A stretch of 64,000 nucleotides of DNA from Pseudomonas asiatica (GTDB taxonomy: Bacteria > Pseudomonadota > Gammaproteobacteria > Pseudomonadales > Pseudomonadaceae). How positions within the stretch are numbered: position 1 is the stretch's first letter; each line of letters starts with the position of its first letter. The stretch covers positions 1,054,001 through 1,118,000 of the forward strand of contig NZ_BLJF01000001.1 of assembly GCF_009932335.1 (NCBI RefSeq), read 5' to 3'. The translations under genes and the position numbers were made by a program. The notes under the pieces were generated by a model, which was given only the letters and a program-made list of their open reading frames with translations, was not told where the DNA came from and made no database searches. Positions 1 to 7,212 of this stretch are shown here, piece by piece.

Positions 1-2415
1 CTGACGAGTGAACGGTTGAGTATTGTGGACCGCACTCGCTTGGGACGCGAGTGTGCCAAGTTATGGACAAACGAGCAGGCGCTGCTGGCACTTGATGCGG
101 ACGGATCGGCGGAAGCCGCCACTAGTTGGGCTTGTTGGGCTGCGGCGATTCCCTGCATTGCCTCAGTTTTTGGAACAAATCTCCTCGACAATGCGCTGGC
201 TCGCATGGAGTCAGCAAATAAGGTCTGGTCAGGTTGTTGGAGCCGTCTGGCCGGGAGCTACCCAAAGCACGACGAGCTTTTCGCTTGGGCTGCAGAGCAT
301 TTGGCGGACCCACTGAAGATATCGCACCCTACATGGTCTTTAGATTGGGAGCACTGCCTAGAGCATGATTCCGGACGTAGCTCTGTATGGCATCACATGG
401 GGCTGGTTTGGCTGCAAAAACACTTCCGCCGCACTGATTGGCATTTTGTCTGGAAGAAACTCCTACCTGATAGCTGCAGACCAGATTGGAAAGCCGATCC
501 TGTATTGACTCTTGGCCTTCATCGTGTGCGTGAGGAAAATGACGGAGCCGATTGGGCTTATGTATTTGGCGACCTTTATGCCCTAGCGCAACATAGCAGG
601 CCACAACTGGATGATCTGGCTTTTTTGGGAAGAGCTTGGCTGGTCGGGCGCGAAGACCGGGCCGAGTGGAGTTTTGTCTGGCGGGCTTTGCTGACGCAGG
701 GTGAGTCACTGCCGCAAGACATGCCGCTCGGTGGGCTGTTGCGCCTTGGTAGGGAGTGGCTGGCCGGACGCGAAGACCGGGCCGATTGGACGTATGCTTG
801 GCGGGCTTTGCTGGCGAAGGGTAAGTCGCTACCAGAAGACATGCCACTCGGTGGTCTGTTGCGCCTTGGTAGGGAATGGTTGGCTGGCCGGGAAGACCGG
901 GCCGAGTGGGCGCATGTCTTTCAAGAGTTGCTGGCACAGGGTGAGTCACTGCCGCAAGACATGCCGCTCGATGAGCTGCTGCGCCTTGGTACGGAGTGGC
1001 TAGCCGGGCGCGAAGACCGAGCCGAGTGGGCGTATGTCTGGCGGGCTTTGCTGACGCAGGGTGAGTCACTGCCGCAAGACATGCCGCTCGGTGGGCTGTT
1101 GCGCCTTGGTAGGGAGTGGCTGGCCGGACGCGAAGACCGGGCCGATTGGGCGTATGCCTGGCGGGCTTTGCTGGCGAAGGGTAAGTCGCTACCAGAGGAC
1201 ATACCGCTCGGTGAGCTGTTGCGTCTTGGTAAGGAGTGGCTGACCGGGCGTAAAGACCGGGCAGAGTGGAATTATATCTGGCAGGATTTGCTAGCGCAGA
1301 GTAAGTCACTACCAGAAGACATACCGCTCGGTGAGCTGTTGCGCCTTGGTAGGGAGTGGTTGACTGGGCGCGAAGACCGGACAGAGTGGACGTATATCTG
1401 GCGAGAGTTGTTGGCACAGAGTAAGTCCGAGTCTGAAGACATGCCGCTCGGTGAGCTGTTGCGCCTTGGTAGGGAGTGGCTGACAGGGCGCGAAGACCGG
1501 ACAGAGTGGGTATTTATCTGGGAAGAGTTGTTGGCACAGAGTAAGTCGCCGCCGCACGACATGCAGCTCGGTGAACTGTTGTGCCTTGGTGCTGGGTGGC
1601 TGGCCGGGCGCGAAAACACTAAGGAATGGGGCTTTGTTTGCGAGGCGATGCTAGATCAGCGATTCCAGTCCAGTGATTTCATCGCGCAGGTCGCCACATG
1701 GCTTGAAAGTACCAAGGCCAAACCTGAATGGCCACTACTGGCGGCAAAGTTCATAGCCATAGCGCCCCACCACGCAGCATCGGCGGATTTTTCCGTGAAC
1801 TTGACCGAGCGCATAAACGCCTGTCCCAATAACGGGCACTGGTTTAAAACTGTCAATATTATGAGCAATCTTACTGCCGGCATCGTGCTTCCGCCCGCAG
1901 TGCGCGATTGGTTGCAAGCCTTATATTCACGTAAAGAGTCACCGGCGTGGGGCGAAGCGTTTCGTTGTCTGGATGACTGTTTGCCGATAAAAGGCAAAGT
2001 GATAGCTGTCAAGAAAAATTATTGTTCGGTCGAGCTAGAGGTCGGGCTAGTGGCGGTATTGCCAAACAGGCACGATGGTTTTCGTAGGGCTAAAGGCTTT
2101 GAGGGTTACTTTTATGTAAGCTCGCTGAATCTCGATAGAGATTTTGTTCAGGTTTGTTTGGAGTCGCCTGCCTCTTTGATAAGTAAAAAAGTAGAAGGTC
2201 TAACCGTTGGCGGCACCTACGAAGGATATGTAACAGGCGTGAAAGACTTTGGGGTATTTGTGCGGGTTAACGGGCATAGCGGCCTTCTTCATCGCAGCAA
2301 GCTGCCTCTTAATACGGTTGTTATGGCTCACTTTCCATTGGGTAATTTAATCCGTGTTCAGATATCCAATTTTAGATCCGATGGAAAGCTTGAGCTCTCT
2401 TTGCCCATTGATTGA
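1..2415 (+). CDS. Trp-rich 40-residue repeat protein with C-terminal S1 RNA-binding domain (5' end outside window)
   Basis: The frame is open to the left edge with no stop, and the first possible start (TTG at 16) has no convincing ribosome site, so the N-terminus most likely lies outside the window. About 800 residues are visible. From about residue 200 to 535 there are nine clear copies of a 40-residue unit with the core LGREWLxGREDRxEW, plus two or three degenerate copies before them; the DNA repeats with an exact 120-base period. The C-terminus (about residues 727-797) is a canonical S1 fold (GGTYEGYVTGVKDFGVFVRV, then GLLHRSKL), preceded by a weaker OB-like stretch. The repeats look like alpha-helical TPR-like units. 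By inference this could be the sensor or RNA-binding end of a large modular protein, perhaps a STAND-type defence NTPase, but no NTPase is visible here. GC is lower than in the core genes downstream. Confidence 0.75.
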   Translation: MTSERLSIVDRTRLGRECAKLWTNEQALLALDADGSAEAATSWACWAAAIPCIASVFGTNLLDNALARMESANKVWSGCWSRLAGSYPKHDELFAWAAEHLADPLKISHPTWSLDWEHCLEHDSGRSSVWHHMGLVWLQKHFRRTDWHFVWKKLLPDSCRPDWKADPVLTLGLHRVREENDGADWAYVFGDLYALAQHSRPQLDDLAFLGRAWLVGREDRAEWSFVWRALLTQGESLPQDMPLGGLLRLGREWLAGREDRADWTYAWRALLAKGKSLPEDMPLGGLLRLGREWLAGREDRAEWAHVFQELLAQGESLPQDMPLDELLRLGTEWLAGREDRAEWAYVWRALLTQGESLPQDMPLGGLLRLGREWLAGREDRADWAYAWRALLAKGKSLPEDIPLGELLRLGKEWLTGRKDRAEWNYIWQDLLAQSKSLPEDIPLGELLRLGREWLTGREDRTEWTYIWRELLAQSKSESEDMPLGELLRLGREWLTGREDRTEWVFIWEELLAQSKSPPHDMQLGELLCLGAGWLAGRENTKEWGFVCEAMLDQRFQSSDFIAQVATWLESTKAKPEWPLLAAKFIAIAPHHAASADFSVNLTERINACPNNGHWFKTVNIMSNLTAGIVLPPAVRDWLQALYSRKESPAWGEAFRCLDDCLPIKGKVIAVKKNYCSVELEVGLVAVLPNRHDGFRRAKGFEGYFYVSSLNLDRDFVQVCLESPASLISKKVEGLTVGGTYEGYVTGVKDFGVFVRVNGHSGLLHRSKLPLNTVVMAHFPLGNLIRVQISNFRSDGKLELSLPID
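300..1640 (+). repeat. 120-bp in-frame tandem repeats inside the S1-repeat gene
   Basis: Consecutive 120-base units encode the 40-residue motif. The block at about 660-840 is almost identical to the block at about 1020-1200, three units later, while neighbouring units differ more. This points to a recent segmental duplication of three units (360 bp). The outermost copies are the most diverged, a pattern typical of arrays that grow and shrink by unequal recombination. Confidence 0.85.
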
Positions 2416-2755
2416 TGAGTTGCAGATCAGTTGTTCATAGCTCTCTTGAAATGGCCACGCTGATCAAATTTATCGCTCTTAAACGGCTGCTTCTTTCCCG
2501 AGAGGCAGCTTTGGGTCGAGAGCGGCCGTTCGTGAGTGACCGCTATCTACCCATTGCGGACGTTCAAATCCCCAAGCTCGGTTCATTCAACATGACGCAT
2601 CCTTTAATCTTGAGAAGCCCTGCTTCGGGTCAGAACCAGACTCCAGCAACCGACCGACAGGGCACACGCTCATTACCTAGTTGAATCGGTAACCTGTAGG
2701 CCCATGCCCGGCGAATTGCTCATGAACACTCGTAATTTATCCATCTGCGGTGCAC
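2416..2755. other. Intergenic stretch between convergent genes, with a degenerate repeat
   Basis: I see no convincing gene. Around 2480-2545 the sequence (AAACGGCTGC, then GGTCGAGAGCGGCCGTTCGTGA-like) resembles a degenerate interspersed element common in Pseudomonas intergenic DNA, with partial dyad symmetry GGCTGC...GCGGCC. An open frame at 2412-2684 crosses it but has no ribosome site and an implausible composition. Confidence 0.4.
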
Positions 2756-4024
2756 TCAGGAAAAACGATGAGCCAGGCCGGGTTTCATAGCTTCCAGGCC
2801 AAGTCCCGCAGCGTGCCGCACCTGCTCATCGGTATCCTGTGTTGCTAGGCGTAGCGCCTCGATGGCTCGAAGCGCGTCGTCGGGCAGCAGACCACGGTTA
2901 TTCAATCCACTCACAGCATGACGACGAATGACTACGTGGGGTGAAATCAAACCGTGCAAGGCTTCGCTGACATCGGCGGCGGTGGTATTGATCTGGCCGT
3001 AGACTTCTTCAAGTGTCTCTTCAACAGCAGCCCGAAGCTCAGGACGCTGATCGAGTAGATGCTTAACGGGTGTGTAGTTAAGCACCGGTGGCTGCACGCC
3101 CCGCCGGCGGAAACCGTCGAAGTTAGCGCAAATACCCGCGACAACGACGTCGGGCGTTTGCTGCATAAGCCAGTCGAAATCCTCAAGGTAACCCAAGGCT
3201 TTTGCACTCCAGTTGCGGGTCGGTTGCTCACAGGCCTCAATCGCCTGTCGACGCAGGGCCTGGATGACGGGCTCATCAGCCATGCCGGCCAGTCCGAGAA
3301 TACGCGCGGCAGTGGTAGGCTGTTTGTGCCCGTTTAGCTGCTCGATAAGCGCTGCCTGCGCGGGACGGCCGTTGGCAATTAGCCAGCGCTCTGCGTCTTC
3401 CCCCGAAATACCATCCGAACAATGTAAGCGGCTGACGTAGAACGCGACCTGCTCGGCTAGCGGCAAGGCAGCGACACCGCGCAGGGTGTTTTCAATGGCC
3501 AGTTCGACAGGGAAATTATCCTCGAATTGCTGGCGGGTCATGCTGCGCTTGGCCAAGGGCATATAGCCAGCAAAGTCATGAAAAATCACCACGAAGCCAG
3601 GCGTCACACCAGGATGCTGACTGAAATGGCGGCCCAGCGACCTGGCGGCACGGCTAACGGTGACCAGCAAGCGTTGCTCAGCCGCTTGCCATTGGCGCGG
3701 GCCAAGCCGATTGGCGTGGGCTTGCAGTTCATCATCGAGCTGCGTGAACGGCTCACCAGCGCAGATTTCCCAATCCCAGCGCCAGTCCGCCGGGTTCCAC
3801 TTCACCGAACTGAAGCTTTCATCTTCCTCGTCGGGGTAGTCTTCGCAGAGTGCTTGCAAGCTGTTTGCGGCAAAGCTGGGCAGTGACAGAACCGCCTCTT
3901 CTTCTCGATAGCTCGCATGAAACGCTGCGGCGTACAAAGGGCTGCCCCCCTCATCGAGCAGCGTTTGCAATGTCTGTCTGGCGGCGTCGAACAGCGCCTG
4001 TTCCAGAGCCTTCCAATTCATCAT
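2756..4024 (-). CDS. DUF4303-type protein with C-terminal HEAT-like helices
   Basis: 422 residues. The N-terminal 160 residues (MNWKALEQALFDAARQTLQ, then a Trp-rich KWNPADWRWDWEICAGE segment) match my memory of DUF4303, a family often found as an immunity or SMI1-like partner near polymorphic toxins. The C-terminal part has amphipathic helical pairs resembling HEAT repeats (for example VIRRHAVSGLNNRGLL and EQVRHAAGLGLEAM). It has no signal peptide or membrane segment. It is last in a minus-strand operon and starts 24 bases after the preceding stop. No toxin gene is adjacent, so an immunity role is only inferred. GC is moderate and the gene sits in the accessory stretch. Confidence 0.6.
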   Translation of the reverse strand: MMNWKALEQALFDAARQTLQTLLDEGGSPLYAAAFHASYREEEAVLSLPSFAANSLQALCEDYPDEEDESFSSVKWNPADWRWDWEICAGEPFTQLDDELQAHANRLGPRQWQAAEQRLLVTVSRAARSLGRHFSQHPGVTPGFVVIFHDFAGYMPLAKRSMTRQQFEDNFPVELAIENTLRGVAALPLAEQVAFYVSRLHCSDGISGEDAERWLIANGRPAQAALIEQLNGHKQPTTAARILGLAGMADEPVIQALRRQAIEACEQPTRNWSAKALGYLEDFDWLMQQTPDVVVAGICANFDGFRRRGVQPPVLNYTPVKHLLDQRPELRAAVEETLEEVYGQINTTAADVSEALHGLISPHVVIRRHAVSGLNNRGLLPDDALRAIEALRLATQDTDEQVRHAAGLGLEAMKPGLAHRFS

Positions 4025-4048
4025 TCAGTCCCTTGCTGACAAGTGAGT

Positions 4049-4402
4049 TCAGCCGAGCAGGTCGAGCATTCCCTCAAGGGTGCTTTCCAGACGGGCTAAT
4101 TCAATGTGCGTTCCATCGCCACATTCAGCGATACGCAGCGCACAGTCAACGATCATCGTGAGCCCCAAAGGTACTCGATGGCCGGGGTATTTGCGCAGCG
4201 TTAGTTCGACCCGGGTCGGGCTTAGCCAGGTAATGAGATCTGCTGACCACAGAGGATCCTCGAAACCAAACACCACGTTTCCGTTTTGGGTATCTATGAT
4301 TTGCGGCGGGAACAGCCAGTGCGAGTTGCCTGCTTCCCACGGGGTCGCCTGGACTTGGTAGCGACCGTCTGGGGACAAGGACAGTATTTCAATGTCGCTC
4401 AT
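4049..4402 (-). CDS. Hypothetical protein, 117 residues
   Basis: The ATG at 4402 overlaps the upstream stop as ATGA, which suggests translational coupling; a longer frame to 4480 would run through the upstream gene. The protein begins MSDIEILSLSPDGRYQVQA and contains aromatic beta-rich stretches (SHWLFPPQI, NGNVVFGFEDPLWSADL). The 'SPDGRYQV' start resembles a beta-propeller or WD-like strand and is typical of small immunity-like proteins. I do not recognise the family. It lies between a truncated nucleotidyltransferase and the DUF4303 protein in the same operon. Confidence 0.6.
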   Translation of the reverse strand: MSDIEILSLSPDGRYQVQATPWEAGNSHWLFPPQIIDTQNGNVVFGFEDPLWSADLITWLSPTRVELTLRKYPGHRVPLGLTMIVDCALRIAECGDGTHIELARLESTLEGMLDLLG

Positions 4403-4734
4403 GCGCCGAACTTCGCCTCGTACCACAAGTGAACACGGGCCTGGTTGCGCACTTCCACGTTGACGCCCAGGTGCGCGCACGCCTGATGAACCCGGGCGAT
4501 GACACGGTCCTCTGCCTCCCAGGACAAGTCGGCGTCGAAATAGGCGATGCCATAGTCCTTGATGCCCCTCTCCGAAGGTAGCCCGGCGCGGTGGTTCCAG
4601 AATGTCTGGAACAGGGCGCCTGCCGTCAACATGCAGTGCGGGATATCCAGCGCTGGCAGGGCGGCCAGCAATGCCCGGTTTATCGGGTTCTCGTGGATGA
4701 TTGCCAGCACTTGTTCATTGGTCAGTGAATGCAT
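4399..4734 (-). pseudogene. C-terminally truncated nucleotidyltransferase-family protein (DUF925/COG3575-like)
   Basis: The reading frame of 111 residues contains the family hallmarks LLAALPALDIPHCMLTAGAL, the metal-site region KDYGIAYFDADLSWEAEDRV and VEVRNQARVHLWYEAKFG. Full-length members are about 180-200 residues and continue after the 'WYEAKFG' motif with another helical segment. Here a stop follows one residue later and overlaps the next start. ATG 4734 is preferred over 4758 because an AAGGA-like site lies just upstream. It is best read as a remnant whose 3' third was replaced by the next gene; a stable short form cannot be excluded. Confidence 0.6.
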
Positions 4735-4990
4735 GGGTACCGTCCTTGGTGGTTGCATTGCGCTGGGCTGAGCTTACCTGAATGACGCCTCGGTGATGTG
4801 TTCGTGGGAGCAGGTTTTGCCCTCGAACGGGCAGTCGGAAAAGGCCATGAAAGCGTTGGTTACATTGCTCTACGCCGTCCTGCGGTCGATGGGACCATAG
4901 TTCATGCGTGTTCCGGATCGCTGTCTTGAGCTGGCCGGGGTGCCATTGGTCGCCCGGGCTCGGCAAACGGTAGATTTGATTCGGGTTTTG

Positions 4991-5006
4991 TACGATGATT
5001 TTCGTA
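4991..5006. promoter_or_regulatory. Inverted repeat, candidate toxin-antitoxin operator
   Basis: TACGA-TGATTT-TCGTA is a 5-6-5 dyad ending 16 bases before the start codon of the MqsR-like toxin. Autoregulating antitoxins usually bind such a site over the promoter. This is inferred from position and symmetry only. Confidence 0.35.
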
Positions 5007-5022
5007 TTGGCAGGGATGAGCT

Positions 5023-5313
5023 ATGAAATTCGGCTTCAGGGAGGCCCAGCGAGCGGTGATAGCGGCGCTTGAGTCAGGGGAGTATCAACACGTTTCACGC
5101 AGGGATATCGATGTAAAGAACCTGCTGGCTACAGGGGAAGTGTCAGCCGGCGAGGTTGCCGAAGTCGTTCGCTCATGCAGGGGTATTCATCACGCCAGCA
5201 CCCCTCACCATGCCGTCGCAGCCATCGAGGTGCATGTGCTCAAACGGGATGGTTGGTACATAAAGTTCTTTTTCATCGAGCCAGACACTTGGTTCATCAG
5301 CGTTCACCAGTGA
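5023..5313 (+). CDS. MqsR-like toxin of a type II toxin-antitoxin pair
   Basis: 96 residues. The length, the N-terminal helical region (REAQRAVIAALESGEYQHVS) and the C-terminal beta strands (HVLKRDGWYIKFFFIEPDTW) fit the RelE-like fold of MqsR mRNA interferases, and the gene precedes one with an MqsA-like zinc ribbon. The toxin-first order matches mqsRA. Similarity to E. coli MqsR by eye is modest, so the assignment rests on size, order and partner. An AGGGATGA sequence at 5012 serves as ribosome site. Its stop TGA at 5311 overlaps a possible GTG start of the antitoxin. Confidence 0.5.
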   Translation: MKFGFREAQRAVIAALESGEYQHVSRRDIDVKNLLATGEVSAGEVAEVVRSCRGIHHASTPHHAVAAIEVHVLKRDGWYIKFFFIEPDTWFISVHQ

Positions 5314-5324
5314 GTACCCAGATC

Positions 5325-5957
5325 ATGAAGATCTTTTTCGAAGGCGACAGAGGAAATGCGCTTTGCGAGCATTGCCAGGCAGTGGTGCCCACGCACTATG
5401 CTCGCCGGGATGTGCCGTTTAGCGATGGCCAAGGGGTGGCCAAGGACATTCTGGTGGGCGTGTGCGCTCGTTGTGATGGTGTGGTCGCCATTCCATCGCA
5501 ATCCACGCCGGCCATCCGCGAGGCGCGCAAGCAGCAGCTCAAGTCGATTGAGGCGCGTTTGCCGGCGGTCTATCTGGATGTGCTCGATGCGGCCATGCAT
5601 GCGGTCAGTAATGAGGCGGGGGCAAATTTGCGCAAGTTGTTTCTTGCCCACTATTTCCAACAGTTGGTGCAGGCGCAGCAGTGTGAGCAGTTGCATGCGG
5701 CGCATCAAACGTTCCTTCAGGCGCTGGATGAACAGCGAGAGCAGCGCGGGCTTGCGCGTTCCAATGTTACTCGGCGGTTGTCGATGAAGGTCAATCCGTA
5801 CATGGCGGAGGACATGCTTGCGCTTCAGCAGCATACAGAGATGAACCAGACCGAATTGCTGAAGGCTGTGATCGCGCGTATTCAGGCGGATGTGCTGGAG
5901 AACCGGGATCAGGAGGTGATTCGAGCTTTGCAGCGACTGGCGCGGTTGGCGTTGTAG
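5325..5957 (+). CDS. MqsA-like antitoxin with N-terminal zinc ribbon
   Basis: 210 residues from ATG 5325; an in-frame GTG at 5310 overlapping the toxin stop (GTGA) is an alternative start. Cys14/Cys17 and Cys47/Cys50 form two CxxC pairs as in the MqsA zinc domain. The remainder is helical. Unlike classical MqsA (about 130 residues, with a C-terminal HTH of the XRE type), no clear HTH is seen; the C-terminal third (ARSNVTRRLSMKVNPYMAEDM, then MNQTELLKAVIARIQ) might be a ribbon-helix-helix-like DNA-binding tail. Immediate coupling to the preceding gene supports a toxin-antitoxin operon. Confidence 0.5.
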   Translation: MKIFFEGDRGNALCEHCQAVVPTHYARRDVPFSDGQGVAKDILVGVCARCDGVVAIPSQSTPAIREARKQQLKSIEARLPAVYLDVLDAAMHAVSNEAGANLRKLFLAHYFQQLVQAQQCEQLHAAHQTFLQALDEQREQRGLARSNVTRRLSMKVNPYMAEDMLALQQHTEMNQTELLKAVIARIQADVLENRDQEVIRALQRLARLAL

Positions 5958-6155
5958 TGAGCATTTGAAAGAAGCACAGCGTACTGCCAAGCGCTGTGCT
6001 TCACACTCGGATCTTTGAGTCTTTTTAGAGAAACTCATATCAGTTCCTACAAGAACTAATCAGATTTTTCCCCTTCCTCGTAGTCCATTTCTGAATCATC
6101 CTTTTCAAGCCGTTTCACCATTGCGATGGAAACCTGAGCCCCCTAGTCTCGCCCT

Positions 6156-6336
6156 GTCGTTGCAAATTCAACGACCGGGTCTGCAAGCCTGGGGAAGTAT
6201 CGAAAGCGTGCTCATCATCGAGCCGTTGGTCTGTGCCAATGGTTGTGCTTAATGGTGGCTGCGTACGGGTGACCTTCGGGTCAGCTGGGTTTTTCTCGAT
6301 CTTCCCCGGTCTTGCAGGCCCGTACGTAGCCGCCAC
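6156..6336 (+). promoter_or_regulatory. Structured 5' leader with nested hairpins and a possible pseudoknot
   Basis: Several complementary segments are visible. GTCGTTG/CAACGAC (6156-6162 with 6169-6175) is a perfect 7-bp hairpin. GCTC/GAGC pairs at 6210-6223. GACC-TTCG-GGTC at 6271-6282 has a stable tetraloop. A long stem joins 6254-6269 with 6319-6336. In addition, 6175-6197 (CTGCAAGCCTGGGGAAG core) can pair with 6301-6322 (CTTCCCCGGTCTTGCAG core), crossing the long stem, so the two are alternative or form a pseudoknot. I recall similar leaders before DUF6124/DUF3077-type genes in other Pseudomonas. Function unknown. Confidence 0.6.
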
Positions 6337-6391
6337 CCATTCTCTGCAAGGGATGGGGTGTGGTTTTCTCTCACGAAATCGAGATGTGACC

Positions 6392-6646
6392 ATGCTCAAA
6401 ATAGTCCCGGATCCCCCCATTTCCGACTCACCCCATCACCTGGAAGACACCCTGATCCAGGCCACGGAATACGTGCTCTGCGCCTTGTCCGTAGGCCATC
6501 ACGCGATAGCCTCGCTCCCCAGATCTCCCGCCACGATCATGACCCTGGCGGTCATGCATGAAATGGAGGCTGTGCGCACGCTGCTGGAGTCGGCGATTGC
6601 TCAGGTGCAGCTCCGGGGCGGGCAGCCGGTGCATACATTGCACTGA
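6392..6646 (+). CDS. Small DUF6124-like protein
   Basis: 84 residues from ATG 6392, starting MLKIVPDPPISDSPHHLEDT. This opening (MxKIVPDPP followed by a helical segment with 'ATEYVLCALS') resembles the DUF6124 small proteins found in many copies in Pseudomonas genomes. No membrane segment or catalytic motif is seen. It lies directly downstream of the structured leader, about 55 bases after its last stem, and before a DUF3077-like gene. Function unknown. Confidence 0.6.
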   Translation: MLKIVPDPPISDSPHHLEDTLIQATEYVLCALSVGHHAIASLPRSPATIMTLAVMHEMEAVRTLLESAIAQVQLRGGQPVHTLH

Positions 6647-6749
6647 TGAGCTGATTTTCAAATTTTGCCAGCCTGGGCGGTGTGGTTTTCCTGCCAGGGA
6701 CTGCAACCGGGAAATCGCACTGGCCGGCAGATTCAAAAGAGGGTTTCAG

Positions 6750-7037
6750 ATGGACAAGGAATTGGATGACGACACCGGCACACTGGGCCTGACCGTAGGC
6801 GCGGCCACGTTCCTGGATGGTGTGCTGGACGGCAAGAAACTGTTCCGCGTAGAACCGGGAAACTGCTGCGACCATGCCATCGAACAAGCGTCGGTCTTGA
6901 TGGACTGCTCACGGCGAGCATCGTTTATCGGGGTGATGGACAACGAACCGGTGCTGGTCTGGGCTTCGCACTTTCTTTGCGACATGGCCAAGGCGCTGAT
7001 GGATGACGCGCATATGGGCATGCGCAAGAACCGCTGA
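6750..7037 (+). CDS. DUF3077-like small protein
   Basis: 95 residues from ATG 6750; upstream frame extension is Cys/Arg-rich and unlikely. The segment KLFRVEPGNCCDHAIEQASV followed by the C-terminal DMAKALMDDAHMGM fits DUF3077 (LFxVxPG...AxxxAS...YLxEMAKALxxD). The gene is about 100 bases after the DUF6124-like gene on the same strand and probably shares its leader. Function unknown in the family. Confidence 0.6.
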   Translation: MDKELDDDTGTLGLTVGAATFLDGVLDGKKLFRVEPGNCCDHAIEQASVLMDCSRRASFIGVMDNEPVLVWASHFLCDMAKALMDDAHMGMRKNR

Positions 7038-7155
7038 CCTGCCCCGGGGCGGCGATGTTGTGCAGGCAACAGCGATCCAGCAGCTTGTTCGACCGCATGC
7101 AGCCAACATCGCCGCCAATTTCAGCTAACCCATTGAAATAAAAACACTTTAAAGC

Positions 7156-7172
7156 CTGGCATGTTTGCTGCT
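7156..7172 (+). promoter_or_regulatory. Sigma54-type promoter upstream of sfnG
   Basis: CTGGCATGTTTGCTGCT has the invariant GG and GC doublets separated by ten bases and a close fit to YTGGCACGRNNNTTGCW. It predicts a start near 7184, about 29 bases before the sfnG ATG. In P. putida, sfn genes are known to depend on RpoN and the enhancer-binding activator SfnR, which supports the reading. Confidence 0.65.
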
Positions 7173-7212
7173 CCTGCCTCCTTGAACCCGAGGATCACCA
7201 AGGAGCCTTACC

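Noticed and set aside
329..1417. Long open frame on the minus strand across the repeat array
   Set aside because: It is the antisense of GC-biased in-frame repeats; the protein is Pro/Ala/His/Arg-rich with no ribosome site and repeats with the same 120-base period.
660..1640. Regular 120-bp repeats considered as a CRISPR-like array
   Set aside because: The repeats are in frame with no unique spacers, and the translation is a consistent protein motif.
2412..2684. Possible 90-residue gene after the S1 protein
   Set aside because: It overlaps a degenerate intergenic repeat, has no ribosome site and an atypical composition.
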